Source of the DNA: Candidatus Kuenenia stuttgartensis
Lineage (GTDB): Bacteria; Planctomycetota; Planctomycetia; Planctomycetales; Planctomycetaceae
Direction of reading: 5' to 3'
Assembly: GCA_945904015.1 (NCBI GenBank)
Contig: CAMDPK010000084.1
Span: 1-32,050 of the forward strand
Length of the DNA stretch: 32,050 bases
Shown: piece by piece, positions 23,454 to 30,590 of the stretch
Position numbering within the stretch: position 1 is the stretch's first letter
Layout: the number at the start of each line of letters is the position of its first letter
Notes under the pieces: model-generated
Told to the model about the DNA's origin: nothing
The model's input: the letters and a program-made list of their open reading frames with translations, nothing else
The model's database searches: none
Program-made: the position numbers and the translations under genes

Positions 23454-24702
23454 ACTTCTTGAGCTTCTCAGCGTCCACGGTTGTCATCGCTCCGTAGCCG
23501 GTGCGCCAGTTGGCTTGGAACTCGGCTTGGCCGACGAAGTCTTCGCTGCGCAACGGAGCTCGCCAGTCGGAGAGCGTGCGGTCGGAGCGATCGACATGCA
23601 CCTTGACGAGGTAGCGGCCGGCGGAAAGTTGACCAGGACTACGTTGCCATTCTTTGGCTCGATCAGAACCATCGGCGGCGAGCAGCGTGATGGTGTGCTG
23701 CCAGAGCCTCGGCTTCGCGGCCACCTGCCGATCTGAGATCGCGATCGGCGCGTCTTCCCATTTCTTCGCGCGGTCGTCCCAGCGGTGGATGGTCACTTGC
23801 AACAGCTTGTCGCCCCAGGCCGGAGCTGTGTTGGTGAGCTTGAACCACAATTCGCTGGTGAATTCCTTGAGCCGCCGCGGATCGGACTTCGGCAGATCGG
23901 AACTCTTGGCGTATTCGTCGCGAGCGACCTTCGCATAATCCTCCAGCCAAGTGCGGAAGCCTTTGTAGCCCAGGTCGCCTTTCAAAAACTTCTTGCCGCC
24001 GCCGTGATCGACTTCCTTGAGCGGCTTGAGCAGCAACAGACTTTTCTCCGGGTCATCGACGTCGATCAAGTCCTTCTTGCGAATGAGGTACGTCATCGTT
24101 TCGGCAGCGGACTTTTTCATCCACGAGACCTGCTCGCCGTTTTCCTTGACGAGCTTGCGATTCTGGTCCGAGCCTTCTGAGTGGCAGCCCATGCAGCGAT
24201 GCCGCTGGCCCCAGATGTTTTGCTCGAACGACTCCAGCAGGCGGTCGGTACGAGCGAACCGAATGACTTCGTCGGGCCGAGCCGGTTTGGCGAGTTCGCT
24301 GGCCGCCAGCTTCGGCGCGTTGCGCAGTTTTGGATCGCGGCAACATGCCTTGAGCCACTCGGCAAACGCGGTGAGTTCTGCCTCGCGTGACTTCGCGTGC
24401 AACAGGTTTGCGCCGGCGTTGTCTGTGTCTTTCATGTTGATGAGCTTGAGAATCTTCGACTGCTCTGGCTGATCGAGATTGACCAAGCCTTGATCCCGCA
24501 GGGATTGAAATGTCGCGTCGCTGGAGGGCTTGATGTAGTTCTTCAGATCGACGCCTGCCAAGTGGCACTGCACGCAACTGCTCGGCTGATCGGATTTGAA
24601 GATCGGCAGGATGCGTTGCTCGAAGACTTTCGTTGCGGCGTCATCTGCCACCGCGACCGAAGAAACTAACCAAGCTCCGAGACAAATCCAGCGAGTCAGC
24701 AT
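23452..24702 (-). CDS. Exported protein with two haem-c motifs
   Basis: A 416-residue protein with a signal peptide (residues 1-20, ICLGAWLVSSVAVAD). Two CxxCH motifs are visible: CVQCH at C43/C46/H47 and CMGCH at C170/C173/H174. The second half (about 285-416) is a beta-rich region without a named domain (LWFKLTNTAPAWGDKLLQVT, RYLVKVHVDRSDRT). Such planctomycete proteins combine a PSCyt-type cytochrome region with unknown partner domains; electron transfer in the periplasm is likely but unproven. GGGAG precedes the ATG. It starts only 14 bases after the stop of the upp gene, so the two may share a transcript, although their functions have no obvious link. Confidence 0.85.
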   Translation of the reverse strand: MLTRWICLGAWLVSSVAVADDAATKVFEQRILPIFKSDQPSSCVQCHLAGVDLKNYIKPSSDATFQSLRDQGLVNLDQPEQSKILKLINMKDTDNAGANLLHAKSREAELTAFAEWLKACCRDPKLRNAPKLAASELAKPARPDEVIRFARTDRLLESFEQNIWGQRHRCMGCHSEGSDQNRKLVKENGEQVSWMKKSAAETMTYLIRKKDLIDVDDPEKSLLLLKPLKEVDHGGGKKFLKGDLGYKGFRTWLEDYAKVARDEYAKSSDLPKSDPRRLKEFTSELWFKLTNTAPAWGDKLLQVTIHRWDDRAKKWEDAPIAISDRQVAAKPRLWQHTITLLAADGSDRAKEWQRSPGQLSAGRYLVKVHVDRSDRTLSDWRAPLRSEDFVGQAEFQANWRTGYGAMTTVDAEKLKK

Positions 24703-24716
24703 GATCGGCTCCCAGG

Positions 24717-25346
24717 TTACGGCAACGTGTTGAAACTTCGGTCGCCGGCGTCGCCGAGGCCGGGCACGATGAACTTGCGGGAGTTCAATTCGCGGTCGAT
24801 CGCACAGACGAAGACTTGAGCCTGTGGGCAGGCTTCCGTGACGTTGCTAATTCCCTCCGGCGAGGCGATGACCGAAAGGACTTTCAACTTCGGCACTCCC
24901 CAGCGTTGCAACGCTTGCAGCGCGGCGATGACCGACCCACCCGTCGCCAGCATCGGGTCGAGCACCAGCGCGACATCGACCGGACTGTGGGCCGGCAGCT
25001 TGCTGTAATACTCGACCGGCCGAGCAGTCGCCTCGTCGCGGTACAGGCCCAGATGCCAGACCTCCGCATCCGGCAACAGATCGAGCACCGGATCGACCAT
25101 GCCGAGTCCTGCTCGCAAAATCGGCACGAGTCCGATGCGCTGCGACAACTGCTGTGCAGTCACTCGCATCAGCGGCGTTTCGATCTCCAGTGAGCGCGTG
25201 CTAAGGTCGTGCGTTGCCTCGTAGGCCAACAACGACGCGAGCCGCTGAATGAGCCGCCGAAATTCATCCGGCGGAGTCGCCTTGTCTCGCAGCTTGGCGA
25301 GGTGATGCTGAATCAGCGGATGCTGAACTTCGTGAGCGGTCGGCAT
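24717..25346 (-). CDS. upp: Uracil phosphoribosyltransferase
   Basis: A 209-residue cytoplasmic enzyme, the normal length for Upp. It converts uracil and PRPP to UMP in pyrimidine salvage. Diagnostic segments: EVQHPLIQHHLAKLRDKATP at the N-terminus, ILRAGLGMVDPVLDLLPDA, the PRPP-binding loop VALVLDPMLATGGSVIAA, and the uracil-binding C-terminus FIVPGLGDAGDR. All expected motifs are intact. It lies directly upstream of the dihaem protein gene, 14 bases apart, and downstream of a palindrome-rich gap that follows the DUF1080-ThuA gene. Confidence 0.97.
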   Translation of the reverse strand: MPTAHEVQHPLIQHHLAKLRDKATPPDEFRRLIQRLASLLAYEATHDLSTRSLEIETPLMRVTAQQLSQRIGLVPILRAGLGMVDPVLDLLPDAEVWHLGLYRDEATARPVEYYSKLPAHSPVDVALVLDPMLATGGSVIAALQALQRWGVPKLKVLSVIASPEGISNVTEACPQAQVFVCAIDRELNSRKFIVPGLGDAGDRSFNTLP

Positions 25347-25360
25347 GGCAGTTCCGCTTT

Positions 25361-25469
25361 CCTCTGGCCGATCGCCGAATGCCGAATGCCGTTGGCCGAC
25401 CGCCGTGATACGATTTTTCTGAAAACGGTATTACGGCGATCGGCCATCGGTGAACGGCTTTCGGCCGAG
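25361..25469. repeat. Imperfect inverted repeat between DUF1080-ThuA and upp genes
   Basis: The inner arms 25392-25419 (TTGGCCGACCGCCGTGATAC...) and 25421-25447 (...TTACGGCGATCGGCCAT) pair with several mismatches. Outer GCCGAATGCCG and CGGCTTTCGGC stretches extend the symmetry to about 25361-25469. It includes the perfect pair GGCCGATCGCCG/CGGCGATCGGCC. It nearly fills the gap and ends 4 bases before the DUF1080-ThuA stop codon. Confidence 0.72.
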
Positions 25470-25473
25470 CCAA

Positions 25474-27189
25474 TCATTTTGCCGCTTGGGCGTTCCAGTC
25501 GTCGAGCAGCGCTTGGATGCGCGGTCGTTGCTTCTCGTCGAAGTCAGCAGGGATTGGCTCGTCGTGATTTTGGAGCAGGTCTTCAAGCGTGACTTTGCCG
25601 GCGGGAACTCCGTCGGCGGGGACGTCGGTGCCGGAGGTCCAGACAATGGCGTTGAGCATCAGCTTGCGGAACTGAGTGTTGCCCCAATTCCAGTGGTCGT
25701 GGCCGCCGGAGCAGCCGAAGCCTCGGCCGCCATCCGGACGTTGCGTGGCCCAGGCCATGTGCTGCGGAGTTTTGTCTTCGAGCACCGCCTTGCGGGCGTG
25801 CGGGTTGTTGTTGTGAGCGTTCTCCGGTCGGCTGAGCTTCGGCACCTTCTTACCGTCCTTCTCTTCCATCACGATCTTGCCATCCTTGTCGAGCACGACC
25901 AGTGTCGTTGCCGGAGGCAAGTCGGTGAGGATCGGCGTGACTCCCTCCATCTTCTCGCGGAAGCGCATGTTGTAGTACCACTCGTCGTGCGTGCTGAACG
26001 GCTTCACGCCACTGGTCGTCGGATGCTTCGGGAGCTGGCGGTAGTACGCCTGCCAGTGCGGATTGACCGAATAATTCGGCTCGAAGTACCCGCCGGTCCA
26101 GTCGATAAACGCCTGCCCCGGTTTGCCGATGGTCGTCTCGACGCCGTAGTGAATGCAGACGATGCCCGTTCCCTTCGCGGTTCGCGCGGCGAGTTCTTCC
26201 AAGTGCGAATTGAAGGGATGACCGCCGCCACCGTCCGAGTAAATCACGATCGTGTTGGCGGCCTCGATCGACTCCGGTTTCGGCCAGCCGTTCTTGAGCG
26301 AATGCACTTTCGCCTCGACGAGACCGCTTTCGTTGAGCAACTTCGCCAGCAGCGAGCAGCCCGAAAGATGATCGTGAGCGCCGAAGCCGTGGCTCGGATT
26401 ACCGGCTAAGAGGAGAGCCTTTTTTTTTGAGGTCGAGAATTTGTCCTCACCCGCTCCGGCGGAGGCCGATTCTTTGGACTTCGTTTGCTTGATCTTGATG
26501 TTCCGGAACTGAACTTTCATCGGCGGGCCGGCGTGAAGCTGCAAGGCGAGCACGCCCTTCGCACGACGTTGTTCCGTGTCCTCGTCGGTACAGATCGAGG
26601 TGGTCACGTCGTTGATCTTGTGAGTGAAGGTGAAGCCCTTCGCGGTGATGTGGTAGGTGTTCCAGTCCTCTTTCTTGATCTTGGTCTGAATCTCTTTCGT
26701 GTCGCCGATCTTTTCGACGACCTTCGGCTTGTGGTCAGCTCCGATGACGGTCTTCTCGCCACGTCCGGCCAGGATGCCGCGGAACCGCTCGCCGTAGTTG
26801 ATACCGGAGTAAGTGTCACCCGCCTCGAAGTCGGCCTGATAGCCGCCGATGACCCATTTGTTGTCGGGCACTTCAAAGCTGCGGTACTGAATGCCGCTGT
26901 TGCCTCCGACGATTTTGTATTCGAGCTTCAATTCGAAATCGGTGGTCTCACCCTTGCGCCAGATGATGAAGGTGTTGCCCTTCGTCGGCTTGTCGGCCGT
27001 CGTTTGGCCGGTGATCGTGCCCTCCTCGACACGCCAGAAATCGGGATTGCCGTCCCAACCATCGAGCGTCTTGCCGTCGAAAATCGTTTGCCAGCCATCT
27101 TCGTCCGCTCCGATCGACGCTTTGGACCACAAGCCGATCGCCGCCAATCCGGCGAGCGTGAAACTCAACCAACTTCTGCGTGAGAACAT
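25474..27189 (-). CDS. DUF1080 (3-keto-disaccharide hydrolase type) fused to ThuA-like domain
   Basis: A 571-residue exported protein. Residues 1-28 are a leader with RRSW and a hydrophobic core (Sec or Tat). Residues about 33-240 are a DUF1080 domain (GWQTIFDGKTLDGWDG, GNSGIQYRSFE, AGPPMKVQFRNIKIK). Residues about 255-525 are a ThuA-like domain (KALLLAGNPSHGFGAHDH, TIVIYSDGGGGHPF, CIHYGVETT, FSTHDEWYYNMRF, GRGFGCSGGHDHWNWGN). Both families act in sugar metabolism: DUF1080 domains include 3-keto-glycoside hydrolases and ThuA is linked to trehalose use. The two are often fused in planctomycetes. The linker is encoded around an A9 run (minus strand, about 26420-26428). AGAGG precedes the ATG at 27189. 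The DUF3500 gene lies 70 bases upstream. Confidence 0.92.
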   Translation of the reverse strand: MFSRRSWLSFTLAGLAAIGLWSKASIGADEDGWQTIFDGKTLDGWDGNPDFWRVEEGTITGQTTADKPTKGNTFIIWRKGETTDFELKLEYKIVGGNSGIQYRSFEVPDNKWVIGGYQADFEAGDTYSGINYGERFRGILAGRGEKTVIGADHKPKVVEKIGDTKEIQTKIKKEDWNTYHITAKGFTFTHKINDVTTSICTDEDTEQRRAKGVLALQLHAGPPMKVQFRNIKIKQTKSKESASAGAGEDKFSTSKKKALLLAGNPSHGFGAHDHLSGCSLLAKLLNESGLVEAKVHSLKNGWPKPESIEAANTIVIYSDGGGGHPFNSHLEELAARTAKGTGIVCIHYGVETTIGKPGQAFIDWTGGYFEPNYSVNPHWQAYYRQLPKHPTTSGVKPFSTHDEWYYNMRFREKMEGVTPILTDLPPATTLVVLDKDGKIVMEEKDGKKVPKLSRPENAHNNNPHARKAVLEDKTPQHMAWATQRPDGGRGFGCSGGHDHWNWGNTQFRKLMLNAIVWTSGTDVPADGVPAGKVTLEDLLQNHDEPIPADFDEKQRPRIQALLDDWNAQAAK

Positions 27190-27240
27190 GTTGAACCTCT
27201 AGGTTTGGAGATCGTGGAATGTCGTTTGAAAACAGAACTG

Positions 27241-27257
27241 CTGGCCACAAGGGCCAG
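27241..27257. repeat. Short hairpin between DUF3500 and DUF1080-ThuA genes
   Basis: CTGGCC (27241-27246) pairs with GGCCAG (27252-27257), a perfect 6-bp stem. It lies 2 bases after the stop codon of the DUF3500 gene (minus strand). Confidence 0.45.
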
Positions 27258-27259
27258 GG

Positions 27260-28300
27260 CTACTTGATGGGGATCGCAAAATCGCCTCCGAGGTTTCGCC
27301 ACATGCTGTGGACGTGGTTGGCGTTGTTCTGCGTGTTGTTGTACTCGATCAAGAATGACTTGCCCTGGACGCGGTAGTAGTGCCGCTTGTGTTGATCGGC
27401 GTCGCCCCACCAAGCGAAGTGAATGCCATCGAGGCCGCCCGCTTCGATCGCCGCGCGGCGCTCTTTCTCCACGTCGCCCGGCATGTTCCGTAGATATTCC
27501 GAGAGCAATTCCGCGAGCAGTTTCTTTTGGTCGTTGCTCATTTTCGACGCGGGCAAGCCGACGGGAGCGGTTGTTTCCGGCTGGAAAGCGACAGGGTTCG
27601 TGCCCATCGCGCCGCCAGTTCGCAGATCGTCCGGTGCTTTCGTGTCGACCCAAGCCAGCTTCTTTTGATCCTCGTTGCAGAGCTTCAAGATGGAACGGGC
27701 GATGTCTTCTTCGATGCCGAGCACTCGAATCTGCCGGCCAACTCCAGAGTCGATCGTGCCCGGGTTCGCGCCGAAGAATTCGGGAGTGCTCGAAGCGACC
27801 TTGCCGTCCTTGATCGTGTAGTTCAGCGACATGTGATGGCCTTCGAGCCGCCAGCCCCAGGTGCCGGTCTCGGCGGGGGTGCCGAAGAAACTGAAGTAGT
27901 ATTTCTTCGGATCGCGTCGCTCGCGTCGCTCCTCGCGGACGCCTCCTTCGAGCAGATACAGCACCTCTTCAAGACTCATCACGTTGAGCGCCTGATCGTA
28001 GCCAGCCGTGCTCAGGCCCGATTGCATCAACGCGTGAGCGGCCTTGAGCGAGTCACCCTCAAGCTGCCGGATCGGCAAACCGTTTCGCGGACGAGGGATG
28101 AAGTGCCAATTGAGCCGCTCTTTGTCGTCGAACGCGAAGCTGGTTTGCTTCTTCTGTTCGGGAGTCAGCGTGCCGAGAAACGCTTTCGCGGCGGCGGTCA
28201 TCTTCAAGCCGGAAGCCGGCTCGGTTTGAAAATTGGCTGAGAGCAATGCTCCCATCGCGATCAAGACGGAGGTGGCCAACCAGAGTTTGCGAGTGCCCAT
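27260..28300 (-). CDS. DUF3500 domain exported protein
   Basis: A 346-residue protein with a signal peptide (residues 1-22, LWLATSVLIAMGALLSA). The body matches DUF3500: MTAAAKAFLGTLTPEQKKQT, FAFDDKERLNWHFIPRPRNG, LYLLEG, YYFSFFGTPAETGTWGWRLE, GHHMSLNYTI, FFGANPG and a C-terminal WWGDADQHKRHYYRVQGKSF with HVHSMWRNLGGDF. The family has no confirmed function. The start at 28300 was chosen because a longer frame to 28375 only translates the palindrome at 28319-28375 and would bury the signal peptide. It follows the HIT gene and precedes the DUF1080-ThuA gene, all minus strand, and could be one unit. Confidence 0.88.
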   Translation of the reverse strand: MGTRKLWLATSVLIAMGALLSANFQTEPASGLKMTAAAKAFLGTLTPEQKKQTSFAFDDKERLNWHFIPRPRNGLPIRQLEGDSLKAAHALMQSGLSTAGYDQALNVMSLEEVLYLLEGGVREERRERRDPKKYYFSFFGTPAETGTWGWRLEGHHMSLNYTIKDGKVASSTPEFFGANPGTIDSGVGRQIRVLGIEEDIARSILKLCNEDQKKLAWVDTKAPDDLRTGGAMGTNPVAFQPETTAPVGLPASKMSNDQKKLLAELLSEYLRNMPGDVEKERRAAIEAGGLDGIHFAWWGDADQHKRHYYRVQGKSFLIEYNNTQNNANHVHSMWRNLGGDFAIPIK

Positions 28301-28318
28301 CGAGTGTTCCCTTATTTC

Positions 28319-28375
28319 GTGGGGCACGTTTCCAACGTGCCTTGAGGTGACGGGCACGTTGAAAACGTGCCCCAC
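28319..28375. repeat. Inverted repeat between HIT and DUF3500 genes
   Basis: Arms 28319-28341 (GTGGGGCACGTTTCCAACG..) and 28353-28375 (..GAAAACGTGCCCCAC) are 23 bases with one mismatch and an 11-base loop. It starts 3 bases after the HIT gene stop codon (reading the minus strand) and lies 18 bases upstream of the DUF3500 start. Confidence 0.9.
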
Positions 28376-28378
28376 GGA

Positions 28379-28717
28379 CTACCCCGGTGGCCAGTGCAAG
28401 GCTCGGCCGCCGAGGACGTGAATGTGCAGGTGATCGACCGATTGGCCGCCGTCTCGGCCACAATTGATGACGGTGCGGTATCCATTCGTCAAACCGAGCT
28501 GCTCGGCGACTTTATTCGCAGTCAGCAGCAAGTGCCCAAGCAGAGCTTGATCTTGATCCGAAGCCGCCGCGAGGTTCGCCAGCTCTTTCTTGGGGATCAC
28601 CAGCACATGCGTCGGTGCCTGCGGCGCGACATCATGAAACGCCAGGCACAGCTCGTCTTCGTGGACGATCTTGGCGGGGATCTCTTTGTCGATGATCCGC
28701 TGGAAGAGGGTGGGCAT
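28379..28717 (-). CDS. HIT family protein (nucleotide hydrolase/transferase)
   Basis: A 112-residue protein, normal for the HIT (Hint-like) branch. It shows MPTLFQRIIDKEIPAKIVHE at the start, CLAFHDVAPQAPTHVLVIPK and the histidine triad DHLHIHVLGG near the C-terminus. Hint-type members hydrolyse adenosine phosphoramidates and similar nucleotide conjugates; the cellular role is housekeeping but poorly defined. The start at 28717 has AGGTG upstream and matches the family's usual beginning; an earlier ATG at 28774 adds 19 non-conserved residues. It is the first of the five-gene minus-strand run. Confidence 0.94.
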   Translation of the reverse strand: MPTLFQRIIDKEIPAKIVHEDELCLAFHDVAPQAPTHVLVIPKKELANLAAASDQDQALLGHLLLTANKVAEQLGLTNGYRTVINCGRDGGQSVDHLHIHVLGGRALHWPPG

Positions 28718-28796
28718 CGCGAACACCTGGCATCGGCCGAACGAACTTTCGGAGTACGCGCGGCACCGTATCAAACACGGTTTCGTTTGGGGAGGG

Positions 28797-28935
28797 ACCG
28801 AACGAATGAAGACTGAGGAACGAAGAATGAGAAATGAAGACTCGGAAACGAGTTCGCGAACCGCGAATCGGCTGCTTTTCGTTCAACCATTCCTCGTTTT
28901 TCGTGCTTCGTTCTTCATTCCATTTGACCTGCTCT
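28797..28935. repeat. Purine-rich imperfect inverted repeat region
   Basis: This part of the gap between the divergent HIT and TadE genes has GAATGAAGACTGAGGAACGA on the left and a related run in reverse complement (CGTGCTTCGTTCTTCATTCC) on the right, plus a small perfect palindrome TTCGCGAACCGCGAA. The arms match only loosely. It probably contains the promoters of both genes, but no clear site stands out. Confidence 0.45.
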
Positions 28936-29003
28936 GCTTCTGACCTAAGTTTGGTACGAACCCTCATGGGATGGATTGGAATGTCGGGCTTTCGAGGTGC
29001 ATC

Positions 29004-29456
29004 ATGAATCGTCGTTGGAAAGAACGTTGGAAACAGGGGCGTCGCGGAGCCGTCACCGTGGAAATGGCTCTGGTGTTGCCGATTTTCACCATGCTGGTGT
29101 TCGGCATCATCGAGTTCGGCCGAGGCTTCATGATCATGCAGTTGGTGACGAATGCAGCCCGTGAAGGCTGCCGCCGTGCGATCATCGACGGCAGCACGAA
29201 CACCGACGTCACCAATTACATCCAAACTTTCATGCAGACGTCGGGAAACGTCGCCACCTCGGCGACCAACGTCACGATCACGGTCACGCCGGCCACCGGA
29301 AATCCCGCCAACCCCTCCAGCAACTTGGCGACTTGCGCGTCGCGTGACCTCGTCAACGTCAAAGTGCAAATCCCCTTCAGCGCGGTGCAACTCATCACGG
29401 CGAAGTACCTGTCCGGCAAGACCCTCAAGGGTGAAGCGTCGATGCGGCACGAGTGA
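29004..29456 (+). CDS. TadE-like pilus assembly protein
   Basis: A 150-residue protein. A short basic N-terminus (MNRRWKERWKQGRRG) is followed by AVTVEMALVLPIFTMLVFGI and IEFGRG, the TadE/TadG hydrophobic segment with conserved Glu in VEMALV, then QLVTNAAREGCRRAII, the usual continuation. The rest is a predicted periplasmic beta-rich tail. TadE-type pseudopilins serve Flp/tad pili and secretion systems, but no other tad genes lie nearby, so this is an isolated, orphan copy, as often occurs in planctomycetes. GAGGTG lies upstream of the ATG at 29004. An intrinsic terminator follows at 29487. Confidence 0.9.
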   Translation: MNRRWKERWKQGRRGAVTVEMALVLPIFTMLVFGIIEFGRGFMIMQLVTNAAREGCRRAIIDGSTNTDVTNYIQTFMQTSGNVATSATNVTITVTPATGNPANPSSNLATCASRDLVNVKVQIPFSAVQLITAKYLSGKTLKGEASMRHE

Positions 29457-29486
29457 GGGGTGAGCAGGAATATTTTGAACTTCAAC

Positions 29487-29522
29487 AGTGCCACGGTCGG
29501 ACTTCGATCGTGGCACTTTTTT
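29487..29522 (+). terminator. Rho-independent terminator after TadE-like gene
   Basis: AGTGCCACG (29487-29495) pairs with CGTGGCACT (29509-29517), and a run of T follows (29518-29522). This is the clearest intrinsic terminator in the window, 30 bases past the TadE-like stop. Confidence 0.85.
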
Positions 29523-29530
29523 GTTTTCGC

Positions 29531-29561
29531 CAACCCCTAGTCCCTAGCCCTCAACCCCTAG
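29531..29561. repeat. Short direct repeats CAACCCCTAG
   Basis: CAACCCCTAG occurs at 29531-29540 and 29552-29561, with further CCCTAGCC-like bits between. It is a small, low-complexity cluster in the gap after the terminator. Function unknown. Confidence 0.5.
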
Positions 29562-29629
29562 CCACTGACTAGAATCCGCCCCGTCTCACGGACCTCATGT
29601 TTCCTTGGTTCTGAACGGAGGAGATTCTC

Positions 29630-30451
29630 ATGCGACGCTTGTCATTGATCTTCACTTTGTTGGCCGCCGTGTCCTCGAACATACTGTTCGCCGAGGACAA
29701 ACCCAAAGAAGAAAAACCCAAAGAAGCTCCCAAGGCGACTCAGGCCGAATTGGATGCCATCGCCGCCGTCAAAAAGGCGGGCGGAGCGGTCTTGCAGGTC
29801 GCTCAGAACGACAACCGGCTGGACATCGCGTTTCATCTGGCTGACGGCAAGATCGGCGACGAGCAAGTCGCGAGCGTCAAGCCGCTGGCGAATGTCATCT
29901 ACTCGCTCAACCTGCGTGGCACGGAAGTCACCGACAAGGGACTCGAGCAACTCAAGGACTTGAAGAGCCTCGTCCGTCTGCACTTGGAGCGGACGAAGAT
30001 TACCGACGCCGGATTGGCTCATCTTGCCGCGTTGGAGAACCTCGAATATCTGAACCTCTACGGCACCGAAGTCACGGACGCCGGTGTGCAATCGCTGGCT
30101 GGCTCGAAGAAGCTCAAGCGACTGTACGTCTGGCAGACGAAAGTGACCGAGGAAGGCCAAGCCAAGTTCAAGGCCGCGAACACGACCGCTCAACTGGTGC
30201 CGGACATCGCCCTCGAAAAGAAGCGAGCGGAAATCGAAGCCGTGCGCAAGGCCGAAGCCGAGGTCAAAGCCAAGGAAGAGGAAGCCAAGAAGAAGATCGA
30301 AGACGAAAAAAAGAAAGCCGAAGAGGAAAAGAAGAAGAAAGAAGAAGAGGCCAAAAAGAAGGCTGAAGAAGAAGCCAAGAAGAAGGCTGACGAGGACAAG
30401 AAAAAGGCCGACGACAAAAAGGACGAGAAGAAGCCCGAAGAGAAGAAATAA
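29630..30451 (+). CDS. Exported LRR protein with Lys/Glu-rich helical tail
   Basis: A 273-residue protein. Residues 1-21 are a signal peptide. After a Lys/Glu/Pro-rich stretch come leucine-rich repeats of about 24 residues: LNLRGTEVTDKGLEQLKDLK, LHLERTKITDAGLAHLAALE and LNLYGTEVTDAGVQSLAGSK. These GTEVTD-type repeats are common in planctomycetes. From about residue 190 to the end runs a highly charged KKAEEEAKKK-type segment likely to form a long single alpha helix or coil. Binding rather than catalysis is expected; the partner is unknown. GGAGGAG precedes the ATG. The gene is followed by a perfect 26-bp palindrome. Confidence 0.88.
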   Translation: MRRLSLIFTLLAAVSSNILFAEDKPKEEKPKEAPKATQAELDAIAAVKKAGGAVLQVAQNDNRLDIAFHLADGKIGDEQVASVKPLANVIYSLNLRGTEVTDKGLEQLKDLKSLVRLHLERTKITDAGLAHLAALENLEYLNLYGTEVTDAGVQSLAGSKKLKRLYVWQTKVTEEGQAKFKAANTTAQLVPDIALEKKRAEIEAVRKAEAEVKAKEEEAKKKIEDEKKKAEEEKKKKEEEAKKKAEEEAKKKADEDKKKADDKKDEKKPEEKK

Positions 30452-30482
30452 CTGATTCGCTTCGCAGCCCGCCTGCCTCCAA

Positions 30483-30543
30483 CGTAGCCAAGCTCGCCAG
30501 AGCTTGGGCCAATCACTCCCAAGCTCTGGCGAGCTTGGCTACG
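30483..30543. repeat. Perfect 26-bp inverted repeat after the LRR gene
   Basis: CGTAGCCAAGCTCGCCAGAG.. (30483-30508) and its exact reverse complement (30518-30543) are separated by 9 bases. It starts 31 bases after the LRR stop and ends 47 bases before the zinc-ribbon gene. It is the most perfect palindrome in the window. No T-run follows. Confidence 0.93.
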
Positions 30544-30590
30544 GCTTGGCAGTCGGGCTGCTTTCGTATTCGCAGGGCGCGAGGCCAGCC

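Noticed and set aside
28301..28375. Longer N-terminus for the DUF3500 protein
   Set aside because: It is only translated palindrome and would bury the signal peptide that starts at 28300.
29531..29561. CAACCCCTAG copies as a binding-site array or attachment site
   Set aside because: Only two exact copies in low-complexity sequence with no integrase or regulator nearby.
30504..30590. Longer N-terminus for the zinc-ribbon protein
   Set aside because: It begins inside the perfect palindrome and has no conserved character; the zinc ribbon starts at ATG 30591, with GAGG upstream.
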